Positions 1 through 7,587 of a stretch of 64,000 bases of DNA are shown piece by piece. Within the stretch, counting starts at the first letter, position 1. Every line of letters begins with the position of its first letter. The notes beneath the pieces are model-generated. The model made no database searches, was not told the origin of the DNA, and worked only from the letters and a program-made list of their open reading frames with translations. Both the position numbers and the translations under genes were made by a program. Source of the DNA: Leifsonia sp. NPDC080035. GTDB taxonomy: Bacteria; Actinomycetota; Actinomycetes; Actinomycetales; Microbacteriaceae. The DNA is taken from assembly GCF_040050925.1 (NCBI RefSeq), contig NZ_CP157390.1, positions 1-64,000 on the forward strand, written 5' to 3'.

Positions 1-1580
1 TGCAGCGCGCCGATCGTCTCGCCGTCGTCCAGGTCGAAGCCGAGCAGCTCCTCGATGAGCGCGATCCGCTGGTAGAACACCGACCGGGACAGGTGACTCG
101 CCGCCGCGGCCCTGGTGCGGTTGCCGGGATGCGCGAGGTACGCCCGGAGCACCTCGATCAGGTCGCCGTCGTTCGCGAGGTCGTGCTCGATGAGCGGCCG
201 CAGCATCGTCTCGGAGTGCTCCAGCATCCGCGGGTCGCTGCCGAACGCGGTGACCAGGCGCAGCAGCGGACGGCGCTCGGCGCGCTGGACGACGGGCGCG
301 CGGCCGCGACCGGCGGCCGCCCTGCCTGCGAGCGCGACCGCCTCCTCGATCGAGGAGAGCAGGCCGGGGATGCCGTGCGCGACGGACCCGACGCCGATCG
401 CGGAGGCGTCCTCGCCGGCGACGGCCGCGAGCAGCGCATCCCCCGGCTCCCGGTCGCCGCGCGAGGACACGGCGACCACGAGCAGACCGGGCGCGGAGGG
501 ATGCGCCGCCGCGATCGCCTGCGCTCCCGCCGCCCGGGCGGCGTCGACGGCGCGCGCCGCCGCCGCGCCTGCGCTCTCCGCCCCGGCGCCGCGCGGCCGC
601 ACGGCGACGCCGGTCAGCACCCGCCCGGCGACCGGGAACCCCGCGGCGGCGAACCGCGCCGCCAGGCCGCCCTCGCCGGCGAACCGGCGCCCGAGCAGCG
701 CACCGAGCAGGGCATCGTGACTGCGCCGCGTCCACTCGTCGTCGTCCCTGTCGGCGAGCCGGCTGAGGGCGAGCGCCACGGCCGCCTGCTCCAGCACCGT
801 GGACCGGCCGGCGGGATGCGGCTCCCCCGGCAGCGCGATCAGGTGACCCCAGCGCATCCCGCGCGCCTCGACGGCCGTGATCGTCCAGCCCTCCTCGCCG
901 ACGCCGCGGTGCGCCAGCCGTGAGCGCTGCTCCCAGTCGGCGAGCTCCGCGTCCCCGTCCCGGAGGTTCTCGGCGGCGATGACCTGGTGGCCGGTGTCCT
1001 CGAGCACCACCGGGCAGCCGAGCACGCGCGCGGCCTGCGCCACGATGAAGTCGGCGGGGCTGCCGCGCAGGCTGAGCTCGGTGAAGAGCGCGTGGATCTC
1101 GTCCCTGGCCCGCAGGGCGACCATCTGCTCGTCGATGATCCTGGCGTGCACGGCCTCGGTGATCGCGACGAAGCGCGCCTCCCGGTGCAGCACGGCGAGC
1201 GGCAGTCCCGCCGCACGGAACTCCGCGACCAGGGCGTCCGGCGCGGACGGCATCCGCTCGCTCAGCTCGATCACGAGTCCGGCGATGCCCGCGTTCACCA
1301 GCTGACGGCCGAGACCGTGCAGGGCGGCGGAGTCCGCGGGCCAGCCCACACCGGTGGCGAGCAGCAGCTCTCCGCCCGAGACCAGGCGCGCCGCGCCGAC
1401 GATCTCGGCCACGTGCACCCACCGGACGCGCGCATCCAGCCCGTCCTCCCCCGCCACCACTTCTGGGAGGGCGCCGGCCACCGCGTCCATCCGCAGCACC
1501 TCGCGCACGGTCGGCAGCAGCGCGGGCTGCGGCTCCGGACGAACTGTATTGTCCACGCTCAAGCTCCGACGATCTGGCAT
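1..1580 (-). CDS. PucR family transcriptional regulator (3' end cut by window edge)
   Basis: The open frame on the minus strand runs off the left edge, so the last residues are missing; 526 codons are present. The N-terminus (about residues 24-140) has the PucR-type sensor signature, with TVREVL near residue 24 and RWVHVAEI near residue 53. The end of the visible protein reads as the PucR C-terminal helix-turn-helix: LRAYLAHPGN, then a helix rich in Ala, then SRSVFYQRIALIEELLG. PucR proteins regulate purine, GABA, proline or beta-alanine catabolic genes lying next to them. It is divergent from the dehydrogenase/aminotransferase pair, which is its likely target. The ATG at 1580 was chosen because the sensor domain begins soon after it. 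The effector is not known. Confidence 0.88.
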   Translation of the reverse strand, partial: MPDRRSLSVDNTVRPEPQPALLPTVREVLRMDAVAGALPEVVAGEDGLDARVRWVHVAEIVGAARLVSGGELLLATGVGWPADSAALHGLGRQLVNAGIAGLVIELSERMPSAPDALVAEFRAAGLPLAVLHREARFVAITEAVHARIIDEQMVALRARDEIHALFTELSLRGSPADFIVAQAARVLGCPVVLEDTGHQVIAAENLRDGDAELADWEQRSRLAHRGVGEEGWTITAVEARGMRWGHLIALPGEPHPAGRSTVLEQAAVALALSRLADRDDDEWTRRSHDALLGALLGRRFAGEGGLAARFAAAGFPVAGRVLTGVAVRPRGAGAESAGAAAARAVDAARAAGAQAIAAAHPSAPGLLVVAVSSRGDREPGDALLAAVAGEDASAIGVGSVAHGIPGLLSSIEEAVALAGRAAAGRGRAPVVQRAERRPLLRLVTAFGSDPRMLEHSETMLRPLIEHDLANDGDLIEVLRAYLAHPGNRTRAAAASHLSRSVFYQRIALIEELLGFDLDDGETIGAL

Positions 1581-1628
1581 CCTCGCGCCGACCTCCACTC
1601 TGTGATCATTGGGATGCAAGCCTACTTC

Positions 1629-1638
1629 CCCGATCGGG
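1629..1638. promoter_or_regulatory. Palindrome between divergent pucR-like gene and mmsA
   Basis: CCCGATCGGG is a perfect 10-base palindrome in the 92-base gap between the two divergent genes. It could be a regulator half-site, but one short GC-rich palindrome is weak evidence. Confidence 0.25.
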
Positions 1639-1672
1639 CATTCCGTCCGACAACGAGCACTCAGGAGGACCC

Positions 1673-3157
1673 GTGGCCCTGATCCGCCACTTCGTCAACG
1701 GCGAGGAGACCGGCGAGCCGGTCCGCCTCGGCCCCGTCTTCGACCCCGCGACGGGCCGCCAGCAGCACGAGGTCGTGCTCGGCACCGTCGCCGACGTGGA
1801 GGCGGCGGTCGCCGCCGCGAAGGCGGCGCTCCCGGCCTGGCGCGCCACCAGCCTCACCAAGCGCGCCGACGTGCTGTTCCGGCTGCGGCACCTGCTCACC
1901 GAGCGCCGCGACGAGCTCGCCGCCATCGTCACCAGCGAGCACGGCAAGGTGCTCTCCGACGCGGCGGGCGAGATCGGCCGGGGCCTGGAGAACGTGGAGT
2001 TCGCCTCCGGCCTGATCGACAAGCTCAAGGGCGAGTACAGCGAGCAGGTCTCGACCGGCATCGACGTGCACAGCGTCAAGCAGCCGGTGGGCGTCGTCGC
2101 CTGCATCACCCCGTTCAACTTCCCGGTCATGGTTCCGCTGTGGATGGTCGCCAGCGCCATCGCCTGCGGCAACACCGTCGTGCTGAAGCCCAGCGAGAAG
2201 GATCCGTCCGCCTCGGTCTTCCTGGCGAGACTGTTCCAGGAGGCGGGCCTGCCGGACGGCGTGCTCAACGTCGTGCACGGCGACAAGGAGGCGGTGGACA
2301 CGCTGCTCGACGCGCCGGACGTCTCCGCCGTCTCGTTCGTCGGCTCCACCCCGATCGCCCGCTCGATCTACCAGCGGGCGAGCGCCAACGGCAAGCGCGT
2401 CCAGGCCCTCGGCGGCGCCAAGAACCACATGGTCGTGCTGGAGGATGCCGACATCGACGCGGCCGCCGACGCCGCCGTCTCCGCCGCCTACGGCTCCGCC
2501 GGCGAGCGCTGCATGGCCGTCAGCGTCCTGGTCGCCGTCGGCGACGTCGCCGACCGGCTGGTCCCGGCCATCCAGAGCCGGCTCGGCTCGCTCGCGATCG
2601 GCCCCGGCACCGACCCGGCCAGCGAGATGGGCCCGCTCATCACCCGCGAGCACCGCGACAAGGTCGCCTCCTACGTCGCGGGCGCCGCTGCCGAGGGCGC
2701 GACCGTCGTCGTCGACGGCACCGAGCGCGGGTTCGACGGCGACGGCTTCTTCGTCGGCGTCAGCCTGATCGACCACGTGAAGCCGGGCACGAAGGTGTAC
2801 GACGACGAGATCTTCGGGCCGGTGCTCTCGGTCGTCCGGGTGGACACGTTCGACGAGGCGATCGCGCTGGTGAACGCCAACCCGTACGGCAACGGCGTCG
2901 CGATCTTCACGCAGGACGGCGGCGCAGCACGCCGGTTCGAGTTCGAGATCGAGGTCGGGATGGTCGGGGTCAACGTCCCCATCCCCGTGCCGGTCGGTGC
3001 GTACTCGTTCGGCGGCTGGAAGAATTCGTTGTTCGGGGACTCGCACATCTACGGCCCCGAGTCGTTCCACTTCTACACGCGCAGCAAGGTCGTCACCACG
3101 CGCTGGCCCGAGCCGCAGCACTCGACGATCGAGCTCGCCTTCCCCGGCAACTCCTGA
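1673..3157 (+). CDS. mmsA: CoA-acylating methylmalonate/malonate-semialdehyde dehydrogenase
   Basis: This 494-residue aldehyde dehydrogenase oxidises malonate or methylmalonate semialdehyde to acetyl- or propionyl-CoA with NAD and CoA. The catalytic cysteine is C280 in GERCMA. The motif ALGGAKNH has no glutamate at the place where hydrolytic aldehyde dehydrogenases carry their general base; that is typical of the CoA-acylating MmsA branch. TPFNFPVM and the C-terminal FGGWKNSLFGD are also family-typical. The start is GTG, preceded by AGGAGG. It is followed 20 bases later by a class III aminotransferase, so the pair probably turns an omega-amino acid (beta-alanine is the simplest choice) into acyl-CoA, under the divergent PucR-type regulator. 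Confidence 0.9.
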   Translation: MALIRHFVNGEETGEPVRLGPVFDPATGRQQHEVVLGTVADVEAAVAAAKAALPAWRATSLTKRADVLFRLRHLLTERRDELAAIVTSEHGKVLSDAAGEIGRGLENVEFASGLIDKLKGEYSEQVSTGIDVHSVKQPVGVVACITPFNFPVMVPLWMVASAIACGNTVVLKPSEKDPSASVFLARLFQEAGLPDGVLNVVHGDKEAVDTLLDAPDVSAVSFVGSTPIARSIYQRASANGKRVQALGGAKNHMVVLEDADIDAAADAAVSAAYGSAGERCMAVSVLVAVGDVADRLVPAIQSRLGSLAIGPGTDPASEMGPLITREHRDKVASYVAGAAAEGATVVVDGTERGFDGDGFFVGVSLIDHVKPGTKVYDDEIFGPVLSVVRVDTFDEAIALVNANPYGNGVAIFTQDGGAARRFEFEIEVGMVGVNVPIPVPVGAYSFGGWKNSLFGDSHIYGPESFHFYTRSKVVTTRWPEPQHSTIELAFPGNS

Positions 3158-3177
3158 GCGATCACACGGAGGATCCC

Positions 3178-4608
3178 ATGACCGACACGATCGACACCAC
3201 CGCCCGCGCGGGCGCCGCCCGCACCGGCTTCACCGACCGCACGGGGGTGGAGCACCGCTTCGGCGACGCCGACGCCGAGACCCAGGTGCGCAGCGACGAC
3301 CGCAACCACGTCTTCCACTCGTGGAGCGCTCAGGCGCACATCGACCCGCTGCCCATCGCGGCGGCCGAGGGCTCCACGTTCTGGGACTACCAGGGCAACG
3401 CCTACCTCGACTTCGGCTCCCAGCTGGTGAACCTGAACCTCGGCCACCAGCATCCGGACCTCGTGGCCGCCATCCAGCAGCAGGCAGGACGGCTCGCGAC
3501 CATCCAGCCGTCGATGGCGAACGACGTGCGCGGCGAGCTCGCCCGGCGCATCGCGAACGTCGCGCCGGGAACGCTGAACACGGTCTTCTTCACCAACGGC
3601 GGGGCCGACGCGAACGAGTACGCGGTGCGGATGGCACGACGGGTCACCGGGCGCCGCAAGGTGCTCTCGATGTACCGCTCGTACCACGGCGGCACCTCGA
3701 CCGCGATCTCGCTCACCGGTGACCCGCGGCGCTGGGCGAACGAACCGAGCGACCCGTCCGTCGCGCACTTCTTTGGTCCGTACCCGTACCGTTCCGCGTT
3801 CCACTCCAGCACCCCGGAAGAGGAGACGCAGCGCGCCCTCGAGCACCTCGAGAACGTCATCGTGCTGGAGGGCGCGGCCACCGTCGCGGCGATCATCATC
3901 GAGACCGTCGTCGGCACCAACGGCGTGCTGGTCCCCCCGCCCGGCTATCTCGCCGGCGTGCGGGAGCTGTGCGACCGCTACGGCATCGTCTACATCGCCG
4001 ACGAGGTGATGGTGGGCTTCGGCCGCGTCGGCGAGTGGTTCGCCGTGGACGCGTTCGACGTCGTCCCCGACCTGATCACCTTCGCCAAGGGCGTGAACTC
4101 GGGGTACGTGCCGCTCGGCGGCGTGGTCATCTCGGACGCCATCGCGTCGTTCTTCGACGACGTGTCGTTCCAGGGCGGACTGACCTACTCCGGCCACCCG
4201 CTGGCGTGCGCGGCCGGCGTCGCGACGTTCGAGGTGTTCGAGCGGGACGGCATCCTCGAGCGCGTCCGCGACCTCGGCGCCCGCGTCGTCGAGCCCGAGA
4301 TCACGTCCTGGCTCGAGAGGCACGCGTCGCTCGGCGAGGTGCGCGGCCGCGGGCTGTTCTGGGCGCTGGAGCTGGTGCGCGACCGCGACACGCGCGAGCC
4401 GCTCGTCCCTTTCAACGCGTCCGGCGCCGACGCCGCCCCGATGGCGGAGGTGGCCGCCGCGTGCAAGAAGGCCGGCGTCTGGCCGTTCACGCACTTCAAC
4501 CGCGTGCACATCGCCCCGCCGCTGGTGATCACCGAGGAGGAGCTTCGCCGGGGCCTCGCCGCGATCGACGACGCCCTGACCATCGCCGACCGCTACGCGA
4601 GCGCCTGA
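3178..4608 (+). CDS. Class III (omega) aminotransferase
   Basis: A 476-residue PLP-dependent fold-type I aminotransferase. The PLP lysine is K304 in TFAKGVNSGY and the aspartate that contacts the pyridine nitrogen is D275 in IADEVMVGFGR. FTNGGADANEYAVRMAR and YHGGTSTAISLTGDPRR are the cofactor phosphate and substrate regions. The family transfers amino groups from omega-amino acids or diamines to pyruvate or 2-oxoglutarate. A start at 3178 is fixed by GGAGGA six bases upstream and by the end of mmsA at 3157. With MmsA next door, beta-alanine:pyruvate transamination is a reasonable guess; GABA, putrescine or beta-aminoisobutyrate are not excluded. Confidence 0.85.
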   Translation: MTDTIDTTARAGAARTGFTDRTGVEHRFGDADAETQVRSDDRNHVFHSWSAQAHIDPLPIAAAEGSTFWDYQGNAYLDFGSQLVNLNLGHQHPDLVAAIQQQAGRLATIQPSMANDVRGELARRIANVAPGTLNTVFFTNGGADANEYAVRMARRVTGRRKVLSMYRSYHGGTSTAISLTGDPRRWANEPSDPSVAHFFGPYPYRSAFHSSTPEEETQRALEHLENVIVLEGAATVAAIIIETVVGTNGVLVPPPGYLAGVRELCDRYGIVYIADEVMVGFGRVGEWFAVDAFDVVPDLITFAKGVNSGYVPLGGVVISDAIASFFDDVSFQGGLTYSGHPLACAAGVATFEVFERDGILERVRDLGARVVEPEITSWLERHASLGEVRGRGLFWALELVRDRDTREPLVPFNASGADAAPMAEVAAACKKAGVWPFTHFNRVHIAPPLVITEEELRRGLAAIDDALTIADRYASA

Positions 4609-4645
4609 ATCGCATCCCACCCCTCCGCGGCACGGCCGTCCCCGA

Positions 4646-4651
4646 TATCGT
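4646..4651 (+). promoter_or_regulatory. Leaderless -10 element
   Basis: TATCGT lies exactly six bases before the ATG at 4658. No Shine-Dalgarno sequence is present, so the transcript probably begins at the start codon. Confidence 0.5.
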
Positions 4652-4657
4652 TGCAGC

Positions 4658-5716
4658 ATGAGCGAACCCGGGGACGGCCGCGTCGCGGTCTATATCGACT
4701 TCGACAACATCGTCATCTCGCGCTACGACCAGGTGCACGGCCGTGGTCAATTCATGCGCGACCGGCAGAAGTCGGGAGGGGCGCCGAAGCCCGCCTTCGC
4801 CGCGAAGCTCGCGGAGGCCCGCGTCGACCTCGGTGCGGTCATCGACTTCGCGTCGTCGTTCGGCACCCTGGTGCTGACCCGCGCCTACGCAGACTGGTCC
4901 GCCGCGGTGAACGCGGAGTACCGCGGCCAGCTCGTCGGGCGGGCGGTCGACCTCGTGCAGCTGTTCCCCGCCGCCGCGTACGCGAAGAACGGCGCCGACA
5001 TCCGGCTGGCCGTGGACGCGGTGGAGGACCTGTTCCGGCTGCCCGAGCTCACCCACGTGGTGATCGTCGCAGGCGACTCGGATTACATCCCGCTGGCCCA
5101 GCGGATCAAGCGGCTCGGCCGGTACGTGATCGGGATCGGCGTCGCCGGGTCCACCGCGCGCTCGCTCGCCGCCGCGTGCGACGAGTTCGTCAGCTACGAC
5201 GACCTGCCCGGCATCGCCAGGGACGAGGCCGCGGAGCCGGACGTGGCCGAGGTCGAGGTCGCTGAGACGGCAGCGGCGGAGCCCGTCACCGAGCCGACCG
5301 CCGCCGAGGATGCCCCCGCCGCCGGCGAGCAGGCGCCCGCGCAGCCGAAACGCGCCACCCGCAAGCGCAAGAGCACCGCCGCCCCGGTCGATGTGCCTGA
5401 GGAGGAGGACGAGCCGCAGGTCGACTCGCAGGCCATCGCCACCCGGCTGCTCGCCAGGGCCCTGCAGCTCGGCCACGAGAAGGACGACTCGGAGTGGCTG
5501 CACAGCTCGGCCGTCAAGGGCCAGATGAAGCGGATGGACCCGTCCTTCAGTGAGAAGGCCCTCGGCTACCGCTCGTTCTCCGACTTCGTGAAGTCCCGCA
5601 GCGATCTGGTGGAGCTGGACGACAGCTCCACCGCCCAGATGGTGCGCCTCGCGCCGACCCGGTCCCGGCGTGCGCGGCACAGCGGCAAGGCCACCGACTC
5701 GGTGAGGGCGTCATGA
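4658..5716 (+). CDS. NYN domain protein with C-terminal OST-HTH/LOTUS domain
   Basis: A 352-residue protein in three parts. Residues 9-182 are a NYN (PIN-like) nuclease-type fold with the acidic set D14 and D16 (YIDFDNI), D114 (GADIRLAVD), and D140/D142 (VAGDSDYIPL). Residues 190-256 are an Ala/Glu/Pro-rich linker ending in a basic run (KRATRKRK). Residues about 257-332 look like an OST-HTH/LOTUS RNA-binding domain (LLARALQLG, then LGYRSFSDFVK). NYN-LOTUS proteins are thought to act on RNA; the bacterial ones are largely uncharacterised. The start is a leaderless ATG. Its stop overlaps the ATG of the next gene (ATGA). Confidence 0.85.
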   Translation: MSEPGDGRVAVYIDFDNIVISRYDQVHGRGQFMRDRQKSGGAPKPAFAAKLAEARVDLGAVIDFASSFGTLVLTRAYADWSAAVNAEYRGQLVGRAVDLVQLFPAAAYAKNGADIRLAVDAVEDLFRLPELTHVVIVAGDSDYIPLAQRIKRLGRYVIGIGVAGSTARSLAAACDEFVSYDDLPGIARDEAAEPDVAEVEVAETAAAEPVTEPTAAEDAPAAGEQAPAQPKRATRKRKSTAAPVDVPEEEDEPQVDSQAIATRLLARALQLGHEKDDSEWLHSSAVKGQMKRMDPSFSEKALGYRSFSDFVKSRSDLVELDDSSTAQMVRLAPTRSRRARHSGKATDSVRAS

Positions 5717-6126
5717 CCGGCACGGCGGAGCCGCGCCGGCCGGGCGTGGTGACCGCGGTCGCGATCCTGTGCTGGGTGGTCGGCACGCTGGAGGGCCTCA
5801 CCGGCATCCTGTACCTGAGGCTTGCGTCCCTGAACGCGATGACGGACACCCCCGCCGCGAGCGCCTTCACGTTCGGCATCGGCTACATCGTGGTCGGGCT
5901 CGCCTACATCGCGGTCGGCTTCGGCGTGTTCCGCGGTGCCGATCTCGCCCGCGTCATCGTGCTGCTGGTCAGCCTGATCAACTTCGCCGTCGGCCTGTTC
6001 ACCGCGCTGAGCGGCCAGCCGCTGACCGGCATCCTCTCGATGGGGCTCGCCGTCGCGATCACGCTTCCGCTGTGGGCGGGACCGGGACGCGCGTGGTTCG
6101 ACGCCCGCCGCTCGCGATCATCCTGA
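5713..6126 (+). CDS. Small integral membrane protein
   Basis: A 137-residue protein with about four membrane segments: ILCWVVGTLEGLTGILYL, FGIGYIVVGLAYIAVGFGVF, VIVLLVSLINFAVGLF, and ILSMGLAVAITLPLWAG. It has a short Pro/Arg N-terminal tail and a basic C-terminus. I do not recognise a functional family. It is translationally coupled to the NYN-LOTUS gene by a four-base overlap, so it may be made with it. No catalytic motif is visible. Confidence 0.7.
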   Translation: MTGTAEPRRPGVVTAVAILCWVVGTLEGLTGILYLRLASLNAMTDTPAASAFTFGIGYIVVGLAYIAVGFGVFRGADLARVIVLLVSLINFAVGLFTALSGQPLTGILSMGLAVAITLPLWAGPGRAWFDARRSRSS

Positions 6127-6174
6127 GCGAGCATCCTGAGCGCGCATCCAGCAAGCGGGCGTTGACTGACGCCC

Positions 6175-7110
6175 ATGGGACGACAGTGGATCGCGGAGCA
6201 GTGGGGCGGGCCGGAAACGTGGCGGTTCGCGGAGACGGAGACCCGGCAGCCGGGCACCGGTGAGGTCACCATCCGGGTGCGAGCCGCCGGCGTCAACCCC
6301 GCCGACTACAAGCACGTTGCGTCGCCGCGACCCGGACTCCAGCTCCCCGTCCCGATCGGCTACGAGGTCGCCGGGGTGATCGCCGCGATCGGACCGGACA
6401 CCGAGATCGCCTCCGGCGGCGGCGCCGAGGGCGACGAGGTCCTCGCCTTCCGCATCCAGGGCGGCTACGCCACCGAGGTGACGGTGCCGGCGAAGGACGT
6501 CTTCGCCAAGCCGCCCCGGCTCGCCGACGAGGAGGCGGCGAACCTGCTCCTGGCCGGCACGACGGCCGCGCAGATGCTCGACGTCACCCGCGTCCGCGGC
6601 GGTGAGACCATCCTCGTGCACGGCGCGTCCGGCGCGGTCGGCGTCAGCATCCTGCAGCAGGCGGCGGAGCTCGACGTGCGGGTGATCGGCACGGCGAGCG
6701 AGCAGAGCTTCGCGCGCGTCCGCCGCTTCGGCGGCGTTCCCGTCGCGTACGGACCGGGCCTCGCCGACCGGGTGCGGGAGGCGGCGCAGGGCGAGGTGGC
6801 CGCGGCGCTGGACACCGTGGGCACCGACGAGGCGGTGGACGTCTCGCTCGAACTGGTGCCGGATCGCGACCGGATCGTCACGATCGTGGCCGCACAACGC
6901 GCCGAGCGGGAGGGCTTCCGCGCCGTCGCCGGCGCGCAGCCGGAGAGCGCCGCGTTCCGGGACGCCGCCAGGGGCCGCCTGATCGCGCTCGCCGGCAGCG
7001 GGCGCCTGCAGGTGCCGGTGGCGAAGACCTACCCGCTCTCCGAGGCTCCGGAGGCGCTCCGCTTCCTCGCCGAGGGCCACCCCGGCGGCAAGATCGCCCT
7101 GCTCCCCTGA
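6175..7110 (+). CDS. NADP-dependent quinone-type oxidoreductase (zinc-free MDR)
   Basis: A 311-residue medium-chain reductase. The N-terminal GroES-like part has GVNPADYKH and GYEVAGVIAAIGP; the Rossmann part has VHGASGAVGVSILQQA (around residue 145). The zinc-binding cysteines of alcohol dehydrogenases are missing, which places it with quinone and enone reductases. The C-terminal YPLSEAPEALRFLAEGHPGGKIAL is family-typical. Upstream, the motif CATCCTGAGCG occurs twice at about 6120-6147, with no clear Shine-Dalgarno sequence. The physiological substrate cannot be read from the sequence. Confidence 0.85.
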   Translation: MGRQWIAEQWGGPETWRFAETETRQPGTGEVTIRVRAAGVNPADYKHVASPRPGLQLPVPIGYEVAGVIAAIGPDTEIASGGGAEGDEVLAFRIQGGYATEVTVPAKDVFAKPPRLADEEAANLLLAGTTAAQMLDVTRVRGGETILVHGASGAVGVSILQQAAELDVRVIGTASEQSFARVRRFGGVPVAYGPGLADRVREAAQGEVAAALDTVGTDEAVDVSLELVPDRDRIVTIVAAQRAEREGFRAVAGAQPESAAFRDAARGRLIALAGSGRLQVPVAKTYPLSEAPEALRFLAEGHPGGKIALLP

Positions 7111-7133
7111 CCCTGCCCGGGCCAGCAGGTCGC

Positions 7134-7190
7134 CGAGCGGTCGCGACACGCCGCCGTGCGTCCGTCGACGCGGCGCGTCGCGACCGCTCG
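7134..7190. repeat. Large palindrome between convergent genes (repeat family member)
   Basis: Two 20-base arms (7134-7153 and 7171-7190) pair with one mismatch around a 17-base loop. The arm tip GCGACACGCCG recurs in the palindrome at 29136-29199. It sits between the 3' ends of the oxidoreductase gene and the zinc-ribbon gene, so it may terminate both. Confidence 0.7.
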
Positions 7191-7207
7191 ACGCCCCCGC
7201 AGAGGGC

Positions 7208-7234
7208 GGACGCGCAGGTACGCCCCGCGCGTCC
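7208..7234. terminator. Possible second hairpin between convergent genes
   Basis: GGACGCGC (7208-7215) and GCGCGTCC (7227-7234) form an 8-bp stem with an 11-base loop just beyond the larger palindrome. No T-run follows on either strand. Confidence 0.35.
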
Positions 7235-7268
7235 GGCCAGGCCGCCGGAGCGCTCTTTCAGCGGTCGG

Positions 7269-7514
7269 TCACGCCACCTGCAGCTGGGTGCGCGCGGGCG
7301 ACGGGCAGATCAGGAAGGCGTGACCGTGGTCGCGCTCCGTCACGTGCATGTCGATCCGTGCGCCGCACAGCGGGCAGGTCGCCGCTTCCGTCCTCGCCGT
7401 CTCCGGCCCGTAGGGGCCGAGCGGAGGCGGACCGAGGACCGGGAGCAGCTTGGCGTCAAGCCACTCCGCTGCTCGCCCGGCGCGCCCGCCGAGCCGGCCC
7501 TCCACCTTGTTCAT
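7269..7514 (-). CDS. Zinc-ribbon-like miniprotein
   Basis: An 81-residue hypothetical protein. Cys residues occur in CPLCGARIDMH (47 and 50) with another at 70 (FLICPSP) and nearby histidines in ERDHGHAF, a plausible zinc site. The N-terminal half is Gly/Pro-rich (LGPPPLGPYGPET). The start ATG at 7514 is chosen over longer frames because TACCAT lies exactly six bases upstream, the leaderless pattern of this genome. The function is not recognised. Confidence 0.65.
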   Translation of the reverse strand: MNKVEGRLGGRAGRAAEWLDAKLLPVLGPPPLGPYGPETARTEAATCPLCGARIDMHVTERDHGHAFLICPSPARTQLQVA

Positions 7515-7520
7515 GCTCCG

Positions 7521-7526
7521 ATGGTA
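7521..7526 (-). promoter_or_regulatory. Leaderless -10 element
   Basis: TACCAT on the minus strand, six bases before the ATG at 7514; no ribosome-binding site is visible. Confidence 0.45.
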
Positions 7527-7587
7527 GGCCGGTTCCGCGGCAGTGTGACCGATGCCGGAGGGACTCACAGCGCACTCTCTCAGAGCC

